61,099 nt of DNA from Parachlorella kessleri (GCA_001598975.1 BBXU01000963.1:1-61099); one strand, 5' to 3'; shown: positions 46,822-60,300, counted from the stretch's first letter. Program-made: numbers and translations. Notes: a model not told the origin generated them from the letters alone.

Positions 46822-48891
46822 TCAGGGCGAGTGTGGGGGCAGGCAGAGCCCCATTGCTGCCAGAAGTATGCACTGGGCGTGCGAGAACTCCTTGCCCTCA
46901 CAATAAACAGCCACCTTTTTCAGCGATTGTTGGAGCTTGAGCAGCGCAAGGGTAAAAAGCGCATGCTGGGACAGCTCCCCCTCCTCCTCGTCTGCCTCTG
47001 GGACTACAGCAAGACTGAGTTTCTCCAAGCGTGTCGCAGCCTCCAGCCCCTGCAGTGCACCGAAACCCAGATGGCAGAGAATCGCAGGTTAAACTCTCCC
47101 TGAGGTTACTGGTTAACAATCTTACATATGTCGCCAACCCAGCAGCGCCCACACAGGCAGCAGCCATACCAAGGCGGATGCTCACACTCGGGGAGGTCCT
47201 GCACCACCCTCCACAGGCCAACATGGCTCAGCTGCCAGACAAGAACGATCGTCCTCAATACCTACTGATTACCCAGCCAACACCCACACAGGCAGCCAAT
47301 CGCACCAAGTAAGCAGAGACCCCCAACCAGGCAAGTTTTCATCGGCTCCGGCGCTCACCTCGGGCAGGTCGCGCTCAACACCGAATAAGCCCAGCTTCTT
47401 CAGCTGCCTGATGCGGGGGCTAACCAACTCTGCCTACTTGCTGACGTGGCACCCCAGCTCCGTGATGCCAGGCGGCAGCCGCGGCGGCTGCAGCAACTGG
47501 ACTGACTCTGACGTGAGCCACAGCGTCCGCAGTGCTGGGAACACCACATCAAGCTCGCGGCGTCCAACCCCCCTCACTGCGATCAGCGAGGTGAGGGCCG
47601 GGAAGCAGCCAGTGTACCGTCCCAGGTCCAGTTGGCAACAGTTGATATCCGCCAGCGCAGGAAAGGAGCCGCTGTACTGCCCAAGCCGGACATCCCCATA
47701 CTCACAACCTTCCTCAGCCTGCCACTCGTCTTGACCGCACTCGATCTCAACTAGGGCCGGGAAGGAACCCCTGTACTGCTCGAAGTGGAGCCTGTTGCAG
47801 AAAATTCTGGCGAGGGCTGGGAAGGAGGCGCGGGACCGCCCAAAGTAGAGCTGCCCAGATGGCCCCTCGCCGCACCCACAGGAGAGCTGGGTCAGGACCG
47901 GAAAGGACGCGCTGGACTCCTCCAGATATGCCCTCTCGCGGATGTTAAGCTCCTTCAAGGCTGGGAAGGAGGCGCTACACCGGCCAAGGCGGAGGCTGCC
48001 ACCCACAAGCTTGACGAGTGCAGGCAACGTCCCGCCGAGCTGGCTGATGTCAAGGTCCTCATAGTAGTCAAGCTCCCTGAGGCCAGGGAAGGTAGCGCCC
48101 AGCTGCTCTATGCCCGACAAGCCGGAGCAGCTCAGCTTGACGAGGGCGGGCAAGGACCCGCTGAAGAGGCTGAGGTCCAGAGCCCCGCAGGTCAGCTCCC
48201 GAAGGGCGGGGAAGATCGTGCTGAGCTGGCTGCCGAAGAAATCCCCCCTGCAACTGAGCTCCCTGAGGGCAAGCAACGGCCATTCCAAGCTGCTGCAACG
48301 TCTATTTTCGGTCCACATGGCGATTATAACCTGCATAGGGCACCAATGTTATCGTTGCTTCAACCTCAGCACCTCTTGCCCGATGTTTGACGAGGCACTT
48401 ACACCCACCACCACTGCTGCGTGTCCCATACTTCACTTGCCCTTGTCCCACACGGTCACTTAACAAAGTGGGGATTTTAGACCCTGCCCGGGCATGCCCA
48501 CCTCTCGCAAAACGGACGTGATGGCCTCCAGCATTCCTTCCACCGCTGCTGCATCACTAAACCAGCCCACCCTTAAAACTTGCGTGACAGGCTTGCGCTC
48601 CAGAACCCAGCCGACGGCCTTCAAACAGGGGAGGTCGATCGCCGGCCAGACCAGGTGCCCCAAGGCCAGGCGCAGGGCCTTGCAGCAGCTCTCCAGGCGC
48701 AGCCTGTGCCCAACACACCAACCTCCAAAGTTGTACCCTGGCAAAGGCGGCTTGGAGGGCAGGGACCGAAGCAAGACCCACCTGGCCTTGTTCTGCTGCA
48801 TGATAGTATCCCATGTCATATCCACGATGCGCAGGAGCACGTCTGGTGGCAGCTCGGGCAGCCCAGTCCCACGAAGGGGAGGCGGTGCCAT
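46822..48891 (-). CDS. F-box / leucine-rich-repeat protein, interrupted by an in-frame TAG
   Basis: Probable SCF-type substrate receptor. Exon 1 (ATG 48891 to about 48507) has an F-box-like start, LPELPPDVLLRIVDMTWDTI. Exon 2 (48336 down to about 47360) begins VIIAMWTENRRCSSLEWPLL and contains about ten repeats of 20-25 residues of the form SFPALxxLxCxxLxLGxYxG, for example SGSFPALADINCCQLDLGRY. A TAG at 47434-47436 follows LGCHVSK, but the same frame continues as AELVSPRIRQLKKLGLFGVE, RDLPE, to a GTGAGC donor. Exon 3 (about 47045 to TGA 46822) continues in phase with GLEAATRLEKLSLAVVPEAD, so DLPE/GLEAATRLEKLSL reads as uninterrupted LRR. Either the protein ends at the TAG (about 430 residues) or the TAG breaks an originally longer gene. 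I annotate the full span and flag the break. Confidence 0.65.
47434..47436 (-). other. In-frame amber codon within F-box/LRR frame
   Basis: TAG in the LRR reading frame, followed by 25 further LRR-like codons, a good donor and an in-phase exon. RPT3 and the gene ending at 43331 use TAG as their terminal stop, so reassignment of TAG is unlikely. It is a nonsense change, a sequencing error, or the true end with a vestigial tail. Confidence 0.7.
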
Positions 48892-49758
48892 GGTGAGGTA
48901 ACTCTGCGGGAGAGGCCAACGCTTCTGATGGGGCCTGGAGTCTTAAGGAGCATATCCTCATCGACCTCATTGATCTTCACTTGAAACTCGCTTGACTAAG
49001 CCTCCAGCTCAGCATGACAGCATGCTGCAGCAGCACATGGAGTGGCAACTAGTCGATGCATGACGTCGATGTAGGTACCTGGCAGGTCACTGTGGCAGGT
49101 ACAGCAAGACGGACAAAGAAAACAGCAGAAAGCAGCGTCTTTTTATTTAAAGTGGCAGGTAATGCGATCAGAGAGGAGGTACGGGTATACTGGGCTGACA
49201 GGGGTGTATGCAAATATGCTCTGTGTCTTTATTAAGGGTGGCAGGTAATGCGGTCAGAGAGGAGTTACGGCTATACTGGGCTGACAGGGTTGGATGCAGG
49301 TATGCTCTGCATCTTGCCTGAGATCTGAGCCAGTAGGCCTCTCCCCTGTCTTGCCTGAGACCTAAAAGCAGCGTCTTTTTATGAACAGGTTCTCGACTGT
49401 GTTTCTTTGGCCCTGCCGTAACTTGGGCAGTATCAGCTCTGATGGTTTGTCGCAGACGTGCTAGTATCCAGAAAGAAAGAGTATCGGTATAGTCAGTCAG
49501 AAGAGCTTCCTTTCGCTGAATAGAAGCAAGCTGCATCTGCCTATTCCCAAGCGACAGGTCTGCCTAAAGTGTTTTAAGGGTACGGTGGCTTCCAGATTTG
49601 CAATACTGAAAGCCACTTCAGATGGAGTGCACGTGAAGAGGGGTGGCACAGCAGCCTGGCGGGTGCCAGCTGCTGTGCAAGGCACTTTGCACACCAATGC
49701 TGGAGGGGCTGGCACGGGCACGAAGAACTTTCTGTAGCCAACATAAGCTCACAAACAA
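48892..49758. other. Intergenic, repeat-bearing
   Basis: About 870 bp between the VPS8 stop and the F-box/LRR start. The first 230 bp probably hold the F-box promoter. The middle carries the tandem repeat described separately. No coding stretch is supported, and no RING-type exon for VPS8. Confidence 0.5.
49126..49385 (+). repeat. Dispersed repeat family copies C and D in tandem
   Basis: Two units start with GTGGCAGGTAATGCG, at about 49151 and 49239, each followed by TATACTGGGCTGACAGGG; the second continues with TTGGATGCAG and CTTGCCTGAGATCTGAGCCA. The pair is bracketed by a direct repeat, AAAGCAGCGTCTTTTTAT, at about 49128 and 49365. Confidence 0.8.
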
Positions 49759-52700
49759 TTATGCCTCGGCGGGTTTGCTGCACTGCTGGTAGCCGCTGGC
49801 CAGGATTCTCGCCCCGTCAGATCCCATCACCCGGTTGGCGCACTGGAGGATGGACAGCTCAAAGTTGCAGGCACCCAGCAGGCCCAGCAGCGTGCTCTGC
49901 AGCCAGGCAGGGAATGCCGCAAGAATTCATTCCGTATTGTTGGCGCAAAATGGAAGCCAACCAGCTCATGTGAGCCGCAGTGACAAAATGGACATCATTC
50001 AACGGCCACTGCCGCTGTGGCATGCTGCACATGGTGCCTAGCTGAAGCCCAAGCATTGCAGGGCAGCACACAGCCATGCCGGCCCTCAGCCTACCTTAAA
50101 ATCCCCGAAGTGGTCGCTGCCGTACTGGTGGATGATAGCCTCCGCTATGGACTTCATGGGCACATGGCCCGCCATGCCACGGATCACTTCCTCCATAAAC
50201 CCTGCATGGTGTATTATGTGTAGCAAGGCTTAGCAATACCATTCTAGGATGGCACCATGCACGTCAAAGCCTTGTTTCCTAAATCGGATGATGCCGGAAA
50301 ATGTTCTGAGCAGCTTACTCCGCACGAGTGGTGTTGGCAGACCTCCACTGACAGCTTTGCTGCGCTGTGCACAAGCCTGGCAGGCGCACCTCCCGGGAGT
50401 GTACCTCAAGCAGAAGATGCTAGTCAGCACCTGTAAATATCTGTTGGAGGACCAGCAGCCTTTGGCGTAGGTGCTCCTGGTCTTCGGTCAACCCTGCTGC
50501 TTGGCCTGTTAGCTGGTGCTCCTCCTTCCGCAGTTCCCTACAGCAGTGCCGCATGCCATCCTTACCCTCACCACAACCGCCTCGATTAGCAATGGGAGTT
50601 ATTTTAGCCCGAAACACAGGTTCAAGCTTTGGCGGCTTCGCACAGCTGGCCGGTGATGCCTTCCATGGAAAACCCTGACACACTCTCCAAGTCCCCTGCT
50701 GTTCCGCATACACCCCTCACGCCATTCCCATACAATGCCTTCCAGCCATCCGAGCTTGGTGCATCAACCCGCCCTCACCTCATCATGACCACATAACCTT
50801 GCAAGACTTGGAACCACAGCCGCTGCACTGGGTTGGCAGCAATCGCCAGCGCGCCCCCCTGGGCAGCCACCAAGTCTAGGTCCGCTCCTTCCAGGCCCCC
50901 GTTTGCTGCACCCAGACGATCTTGTGAGTACCTGCATGCAGCAGTATGATCAGGAGTGATGGCACCAATGTTATATGCTGGAAGAGACGTCAGCAGAATA
51001 GATACCATGGCCTAAACCAGATCGTGAGGCCACGGGCGGCCTAAGGACATGCAAGGGAGGCAACTATACCTGGCAAGAGGACTCGCCCACCCTCCTGCGT
51101 GCAAGTGCTCGCTTGATCCCAAGTGGTTCGGCACAAGTTCTTTCAGCTTGACATCTTCTTACGCTGCATACCTGATGCAGACCGCGATTGCGCTCCTCAG
51201 AGACTCCTGTGCAGCATGCAGCTCTGGCAGGCCTGCTAGGCCTGCTGCGCTGGGCGGCAGGCCCAGGGAAGCGGCTCTCCCAGGCGCCCACACCGGCGTC
51301 AGCCGCCTCGGTCTGGTCGCACCAAATGGCTGGCCACCTAAACCGGGCAGGAACACGGCATATTGATAGCAGTCAGCCTGGCGGGGGCTTATTCCTGCCG
51401 CTATGTAAGACTGAAGACAGATGGTGCACAGCTGCTTTCAAAGCACTGGTTTGCTCTCCTTGCTCTTGCAGCGCCACGGCACCACAGGTGGCTACACTGA
51501 GCAAGGCTCACCCTGGCCGGTCCGCCCTGTGACAGGAGAGGAGATAGCGACAAGCTGCTCCACTGCCTCGCCGCCCCTCCGCATTGCTTCCACTAGGGCT
51601 CGGTTGGCACCGTCTAACGCCTGTATGGAGCAGCAACACCTGATCAGAACAGCCCAAAAAGGCTGCAGGCGCACCTATTTCCACTGATAGCGGCTTGACT
51701 GCAAAAGGGGTTATTTGCTTGATTCCAGCTGCAGCTTGGAGGATCTTTGGGGTTTCCAATATAAATCCCACATTAAACGACTCCTGACTATAGCCAGGGC
51801 AGCAGTGCTCCATGCAGCCAACGCAGAAGTGCTCAGCATGAGTCAGCCCCAAAGGCCCATGCGGCCACCATGCACCCCAGCCGCCCACCTGAATGTAGAT
51901 TTTTAGCGCGCTTTGGACGTCGCCCCGCCGCTCCAGCAAGAACGCAGCACCATCCTGCGGGACACAGAGCAGCAGTACTGGGGGGGCAAAGCATATCTGC
52001 CAGGACCTCCGAACCGCCCTACCCACCCACACCACTGGACAGGCACGCCTAGAGCCCTCCAACGCAGCTCACCTGCACGCGGTGGCGAAGACAGTGGCGT
52101 AGGCACTCGTCCACCCCGTAGCTGTCATAGCTTTGGAGGAAGGGCAGCACTGCAGGAGCCAGCAACACTCGTACCCGGTTAGAAGCCGAGCGCATGCAAG
52201 ACCACACCTCAACAAGTCATTCCATTCCATATTGCAAGCTACTACCACGCGTAAGAGATTGCAAGGACACTACCAAACCGCCACGGCTCGCCAGGCGGAG
52301 TGCCCCCCCAGACAGCCTGTCTACTGCAGCATCCCCACCTGCTGCTTGCTCGAACTGGCAGAGCAGCTCCACAAACAGGTTGGCCACGCTCATGTCGGCC
52401 AGGAGGGGCTGGAGGGCGGGGTCGCGGGAGGACCCCTGCAGCAGACAGGTTGCTGCCTCGGATGGGAACTACCCACACTCGCGGATACTTCCAGTCAACA
52501 CAAACATTGCACGAAAACGACATGCATCGGAAAGGATTGCGCCGCCTTGCAACATCGAGCAGGCTACCTAGCTCGGTGTGCTGCCTGCAAGTGTGACAGC
52601 TGCTGTTTGAAGGTTCGGGAGACAGGACAGCAATGCCAGCTGACACTGCCATGTCAACCATACTAATCCTAGTGTAACAGCGCAGTTGCCAGTACCTTCA

Positions 52701-55700
52701 GGCCGGCGTCATTCTGGGTCCCGCCAGAGCCTTGCTGCTGCTCTTGCCGCTGGCGGCGCTGTTGCAGCTGCAGCAGCGACCTCAGGAAAGCGAGCTGCAG
52801 CCGTGGGGCGGAGCTGAGGGCCCTGAGGACCCCCTGCTGCTGCCCTGGAAGGCAATCCAAGACGAGCTGCAGGCACCACAGCACCCACCGTAAGGCACCT
52901 AAGCACCCAGTGGCAGGGGAATGACACCAAGACATGCCATCAAGTGGATGTTTGGGTTTCACAAATTCTCAGCCAGGTGCTGCCACACCAGCTGGCTCGG
53001 AGGCTACACGCTTATCTCCATCCATTAACACAGTACATAAGAACGGCACGCACCTGTGCTGCTGCCGCAGGGTCAAGCGCCATGAGGGCCGACACCTGCT
53101 CCATCACAGAAGACTGGACAGCTTCTCTAGCCTCAGCAGGGGTGCCAGGGTCGGTGAGGAGCTCCCGGGCAAACTTGAAGGGGGCGTGTGGGTGCCTGCA
53201 CAAGTGTCGCCGCAGGCAGCAAACCAAGTGGCTGCACAGTGAGGCGCCGAGTTAGCCCCACACATCAAGTATGAACCAACGAACAGCTTCAAGGAAGTCC
53301 CAGCACATGCCATAGCAACTGCACTATTGCTTCTGGGCAACGGGCAGACTCCAGGGCGGCCCAGCAAATGAATGTACTTCCAAGCTTCTTGCAGCAGCCA
53401 GCACCTGGTGTCCCTGACAAGGCAGGCCAGTGCCTCCCCCTGTCCGCCCTCCAGGTTCCTGATCCTCGCCTCCGCCTGCAGGAACCCGCCTCGCCGGGCC
53501 AGCCACACAGCCTGCAGGAACACATGCAAGCCTGGGCATGGTGGCGTTCCAGCACATCCATATGGACTGCCGGTTACAAGTGTTGCAGTGCCGCTCATCT
53601 TGGGGTGCCACAGTGCCGCATGCCAGGCACACTTCCCCCCAAAAAAACTGGAGAGGCTGACGGTTACCGTATGACTATTACTGGCATGGGACACTGCTGG
53701 TAAGTGCGAGATAAGAACGAGGCCCAGCCAACAGTAAGCCCAGCCCGCTCTCCATACCTCCTGCCTGTCCACATCCCCAAGGGATGAGAAGGCGTGTGTC
53801 ACCACGTCTCCGAAGACCCCCTCTCGCTGTGCCTGCTGCTGTTGCTGTCCCTGCTGGGCTTGCTGCGCTGGTGCTGCCAGGTGGGACAGTATGCGCATGA
53901 CTATGCTGGGAGGCACCACAGCCCGGTTGGAGGCCAGGTGGTCCGCAACAAATTGAAGGGCGACCGTCTCGGCAGATGCACCGGGCGGTGAGCTTTGCTG
54001 AGAGGCAGTATGAGCAGCTGCAACTTCCCCCGAGGAAGGAACGCTTGCTGGCAGGGAGTCAGTTTGTATGAGCTCCACAACAGCATCTATTACGGCCTGC
54101 AAAGGGTACAGGATAGACATCATTTGTGCCACTCGGGACCCAGTCATTGGCAACTCAGAGCGCGCATGATATACTCTGGACTGACCATGAAGGTTTCTTA
54201 CAATGTTGCAACAAGACGGCACTCTGACGGCGCACGCAGGGCACCACCATGGTTGCGACACCCCATTCAATCTCTTCCTCCTGACAGCAGACAAACCTGG
54301 GTCATGGTCCTGTCCCCAGCTGCAGCCGCTGGTATATGCTGAGCCACGCTGGGCACGACATACGACAGGTCAGCCTCCAGCGCGTCCCAATCAAGGAGCG
54401 CACGACGCAGCAGGCCCAGCATGGCCCCAGCGTCCATGCGGCACAGCAGGCGCAGCGCCGGGTGTGGATCCTGGCGGGAGGGCATGACATGGGACATCAA
54501 TGCACGTGAGGCTTTTCCCTGTCCTGCCTGAAAACATTACCACAGCAGAGCATAGATGGCAGGGAAGGGCTCCTGACGGTATTAACCAAGGCCACCTCGC
54601 CGTAGCATAGAGCATTGCATGATACCACGGTTTAAGACAGCATCTGGCGCCACACATCACTTTACTCACAGCAATGCCGGCGGGCAGCTCCTGAACCGCT
54701 TGGGCATCCTCGGCGTGTGCCATCTCCCCCCACAGCCACAGCCGCCAGCACTCCCACACCGACAGCGCCGTGGCGTACAGCAGGAATGCCACCGCCTGCA
54801 GCTTGACAGCATGCTGCTGTTCCGGCGGAACCTCGCCGGACCCTGCAAGCAAGCAGCCAGGAGGTCAAGAACGTTGCAAGGGAGGCACGCAGAGCAGCAA
54901 GTAAGCATGCAGCCTGGGTGAGCTGGGTGCATGGAACGGGAGCAGACCGCTGTCAAGCAGCTCCGCTCCAACGCATACGTCCAAAATCCGTCGCCGTTGT
55001 GCTGCTGGCACAGGCTGAACTGCTGTAGTGCGGGCGAGGCTGCCCGGCACCAAGTTGTGGTGGTCGGCGTTACCCTCCGGTACCAGAGGAGCAACTGACC
55101 TGGGGGGAAGCTCTGTCCCAGCAGACAGCACTGCAGGAACACCAGCAGGCGGTAGCCGAGCCTGAGGCCCTCATGCTGAGCAAGCACCACAGCGCCGGCG
55201 CTCGAGACCTCGCCGGCCCCAGCAGGTGACAGCAGAGCAGTCTCAGTGCTTGTCTCCTGGGCAGCAGCTGGTGGTGGGCGGACCTCCAAGCCGGTCCCAT
55301 GGCCAGCTTCCAGGCTGCTGGCAGCAGCGGGGTTGGCCAGGGCGTCTTGGTCTAGCTGCGCGGCGGCGGCCACCAGCAGCAGGGAGGCGGGGGTCTGGTA
55401 GTCCTGCATGGCGCCCGTGAAGATGTGCAGCAGCGCGCCATACAGGCGGTGCCGCAGGCACAGCGGTATGAGCTGCAGGGCAGCAAAGGATGTGAAAGTA
55501 TATAGGCAGCGCTTGGCTCTGCACTGAGGAAGCCCAGGATTGTGGAACCCTTCTGCAAGGGGCTGCACATCCCCCCATTAACAATGACAGGCTACCACTG
55601 GGATATATGCAAAATTGACACCCGCTCAGCAACGAGACTTTCATCCAATGTCAGCCTCGGACTATCACCAATCCCAAACTCTGCCGGTCCTGCTGCAATG

Positions 55701-57326
55701 AAGCAGAAGAGCTAAACAGTGCCGCATCCCCAGCTTTGTCTCCCACCTGGTTGAGGTCCAAAGATAGTATGTCCATTTTGAGTACACACCGCTCCACACG
55801 CTCCGGCTGCCCTACAGACACGAAGTGCTCCACTAGGGCTTGCATAACCTGCAGGGTAGGGCAGGGCAGGGACGCCAGCCTTGAGGAGGCAACATGGCAG
55901 CCTTTATCTGCACATGTGTCAGGCCCTCATGCCAGGTTAGGCTCTGACAGAGTTGTAAGAACACGCCTTTCCAAAAGCAGTGGTCCGTAGTTGCTTGGTT
56001 GCACACCCCCAAATCATGCCACGCCCCAAGGCAGGTCACGATTCCGGACTGCCAACCAAGCAAGGCCCCCCGCCTCAGCAGCAGCTCACTTCTTCCTCCT
56101 CCTCCACCCCCCACCTCCCGCTGGCTTCTGCCCACCTCCGGCGCCAGGCTCGGCAGCTGGTCCCTCAGTATGTGCGGCTCCAGCTGCTCCAGGAAGGATC
56201 CCAGGAAGGGGCTGGGCTGCCAGCGCGGGAACACATCACTGAGCAGGGCATCCGGGCGCCCCAGGAGCAGGCAGGTCGCAATGCACACCTCCGCCAGCCA
56301 CTGGGGTGTGGACTCTGCAGCAACTGCGGGGGCCTGCATAGGTAAACAATATATGGGTGGCAGGTAGTGCGAAGAGGGATTGAGAGTTGGGACTGTACTA
56401 ACAAGACTGGATGCAGAATGCGCTTGAGTCTATAACTTTTATCGTGAAAGTTTTTTCCAACATGTCATACAGAGCACGGCTATCTAGAAGCCTGTTATCA
56501 TTCATTCACAGACTGGGGTGGTGCAGGACTGGTGTCTCAAGAGGGGCCCTGCCACTGGCAGGTAGTTGCACAGGACGGGGCGTGAGGTGGACGGTCTAAC
56601 ACGCGTGGCCTGTGGCAGCCATGCTACCGACAGGCTGGGTGCGACAGAGTGTCAACAAGGGTGGGGGCTTTGCTGGCATAGAAGCAATGCATGCGGTGTG
56701 GCGCTCCGCACCTGGGCAGTGGTGGCTGCCGCTGCCATGGCAGCCAGGCTGTTGTCTACCAGGCCACAGAGGATAGTCAACAGCTGGCGAGACACGTCCT
56801 GGGGGTTGGCACCCGCGCCATCAGCCAGCCACTGGCCTGAGCGCGAGCCTGCAACCAAAACATTAAAGCTCAGCAAAATCCAGGTCGCGTGGCTACTTCA
56901 GTCCTGCAAGGCAGGTAGCACAACAAATGCTCCATCATGGACAGCATATAATCCAACGTAGCATACGCCGATCACACAACAAAGCAGGTGACCCGAGAAT
57001 CCATCTGCAGGATGCCGGCAGCTGTGGTGCACAGCTTGCACTTCTTCAGTTGCCACAGGCCCCGCCTTCGACAGTGTGCACACGGTTAGAGAGAGTTTAC
57101 AAAAGCCTTGACAACGGCAACAGAAAAAAGCGAGGCCTCGTGCTTCCCACCTGCTGTCTGGGCCGCAGCATGGAAGGTGTTGACCGCGGCCAGCAGGGCA
57201 CGCCGCATGTGGCCCTGCGCTACCAGCGCTGACAGCCGCTGCTGCCAGGTCAGCAGCTGTGCAACACGCACGCCTGCGGAGCGCGGCAGGCGTACAGCAG
57301 GTGGCGACCTTTGGGCTAGCGTCCCA

Positions 57327-57385
<59 letters not shown>

Positions 57386-60300
57386 GGACTGGAAGATACC
57401 ACAAATGACTATCAACTTCTTCAGGCTGCCTAACTGGGGTGGATGCTTGGTTCTTTGTGCGCTTCAGGGCCCAAGGCACCACCGGCAAGCGCAGGTGGTG
57501 AAGCTACGTCAAGAGTTCATAGGGTGCCAGGCGCACCACACCCCACCCACCATGTGATGTCAGCAGCAGGGCCTGCTCGCCAAAGCATGCCAGGGCGTTG
57601 TGGTAGGTGCTTGCATCAGTGGGGACCACCTGCATGTGGCAGCGCCTGTCCTCTGAGGTGCAGGAACACTCTCAGCATCACTGGCAGCTGTGTTATAATG
57701 CTAATGCTTTACTTACTATGTCGGCCCCAGCACTTGCAAGAGGAGTTGGAAACTCCCTCGAGAAGTTCTTGCTAGCAACGAGGGCACCTGCAGCAGCCCA
57801 CATAAATCCTTCCACCATCTGGCACTGCCCACCCTCACCTGCGACCCCACTACCCAGTCCCGTAGCAGCAACCTTTCCACCTCAGCCTCAGCGCTCCTTG
57901 GCCCCGGCGCCTGCCCTGCCTGCTGCGCCCGCTGCTCCCCGTTCTGCACCTCCACCTCCCCTGTGTCGCTGCCATCCCCACCCCCACCATCTGCTTGCAT
58001 TACTGCTGCTGCTGCTGCTGTGTCTGCTGAGCCTGCCTCCAGCTGCCTAGGCTGGCTCAGCTTCTGTGTGGGGTCTGCGTACTGGCGGGATGAAAATGCC
58101 AGCAGTTCAGTGGCTGTCTGGCCGCTGCTGACGGCAACGAGCAGTGCTGCTGATTCAAGGAAAGTGATGCCGCAGACAGGGTTGCGCTGCGCCCAGGTGT
58201 TCAGCAGAACGGGAGGCGGGAGCGGCTGCGGCGGCTCCTGAGGCTCCGACTGTGACGCACGGCGCGCCTGCAAAAAAGGACACGAGTTGGTTATGGAGTG
58301 GTAAACAGGTGTTGGCCATGCGTCCTCCTTGGGGCAGGCAGCCAGCGTGCCAGGCAATGCCCTCAAGATGACCCCCCGGCTCTGCCCACATCTCGCACCT
58401 AGCCACCCTGCCAGCACCTTGCCCTTCAGCTTACGCTCCCCATGTCTGTTGCTTCACATACAAAACTGATGTAGTGAGGGAGGCAGCTGCAAGGTGCCGG
58501 CTGCTCTCCTCTCACCTGAAAGACCTACAGTCTGATGGCACACCTCACTAAGCTTGGGAGCCATGCGGAAGGAGTAACCCGGCAGGAGGCTGCTGTTCCA
58601 GCCTGGGTCAGCAGCCCTCCAAGTAAAACCCACCTGGGGGACAGGCCTCCTCCAGAGCAGAACCGTGCGGTACACTGATATGCTGGCCTGCCACGCCACC
58701 GCCACCAGGGCGCTCACAGCAACTCCCTGAAGTTGACATGACAAGACAGTCAGTACAGTCGGTACAATAGATGCGAGGGGCACCCAGCGTCCGAGGTGAT
58801 TGGAGCGCCAGTGGCGGAGCAAGTGGTGCATGGGAATCCCGTACCTAGGGAGCCAGGCGTAATGCAGTGGACCAGCCTCACTTGACTGCCCGGCCGGATG
58901 ACTAAGCTGCAAGCGGGGGCCAGCAGTACCATGCTGCCAGCAGTAGCAGAGAATACCGCTCAGATACCGTGTAGTCAGCACCTGACCTGGTGGGGAGGGG
59001 TCTCCAGGTGCCAAGCCGCATAGGGGGTGCAGTCTGCGGGGGTGTTGAGGGGCGGCAGGAAGACGTGCAGGACGTGCATGCGCCCCTCCTGCGTCAGCAG
59101 GCACAGCAGGACGGCCCTGCTGGCGCACAGCAGCACGAAGTGGCCCAGGTCCTGCACAACAGGGGGTGAGGGGTGAAGGGGTTCACGTAACGGTAAGGTG
59201 CGGCCAACGCCTGTCAAGAATATTGGACAGTTCAGTGCTAGGCTCTTGCTGCCAAAATTCAAATCTCATGCAAATGTGGGTATGGACGGGCCATGAACAG
59301 AACCCGCCCCTGCAACCCTACTTGCTATACACCTGCAATCCACTGCGACAGGCACGCTGGGTCGCCTTACTCAGGTTTCGGCCATTCCCGCTGTGCAGCA
59401 CCAACACAACCTTACGCAGCATCACCAACGGGCGGCACTCACGGGAACAAACACGAAGGCTCCGAGGTCGGGAGGCTGTGGCTCGGCTGCCGCCCCGCCT
59501 GCTGTCCCCGCTGGGGCCCCACGCTGCGGCAGGTGCAGCGGGGACACCCCCAGGATGACCCCGGGGTCCTGGCCGGCCGCCTGGAGGGAGATGAGGTGGG
59601 AGGGGATGCTGCCTGCCCCAGTCAGCTGCCCTGCAGGGAGCAGCAGAGCCAAGCCCCAGGGCACGCTAAGCAAGAAGCAAAGCCTGTGGCGGCAGTTGCA
59701 GACTGCCAGGACTCTTCGTTGCACATGCTGCAGGACTAGAGCGCCAATGTTGTACCCGACAAGCTGCTACAATTTGTGGAACGCTTGAGGACAATGACTC
59801 CCGCGGCGGCCTTCAGAGACACAGCAAGACCAGTTGGCGGGGGACGGCACGGTGCACACCCACTTGCAAAGCTGGTCAGGGCTTGCGCTGCCACGCTGAG
59901 GTGCTTGGACAGGTTGTGGCACATGAGGCGGCCGTGGGCGTCAGCTGAGAGGGCCCAGGTGGTGGGGCCCCCTTCCAGGACCGCGCAGGCTGTCACCGCG
60001 CTGCCGTGGACGCCGCTGAGACTCTTGGACAGCGCCCAATTCATGCCGCCTACATGGAAGCCAAACACGGCAGCAGCAGGAGAGCTGACGACGAAAGGAA
60101 AGCGTGGAGGGCAAGGTGCCAGCTGGGGGGCAAAGTACGGGTTACATTGAGGTGATGTACTCTTATATAAAGGTGCCACGATTTGGAAGATGTGACACCT
60201 ATGAACGCTAACAGGCCCCTACTTATGTGCTGGACCAGTAGTGTCAGTTCTGTGGCAGTGACTGTCCATCCTGATGAGACAAGAGTGCAAGCCTTGCAAC

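Noticed and set aside
47434..47436. TAG as a sense codon (altered genetic code, as in some ulvophyte algae)
   Set aside because: RPT3 ends at TAG exactly after its conserved FYK terminus, so TAG is a stop in this genome.
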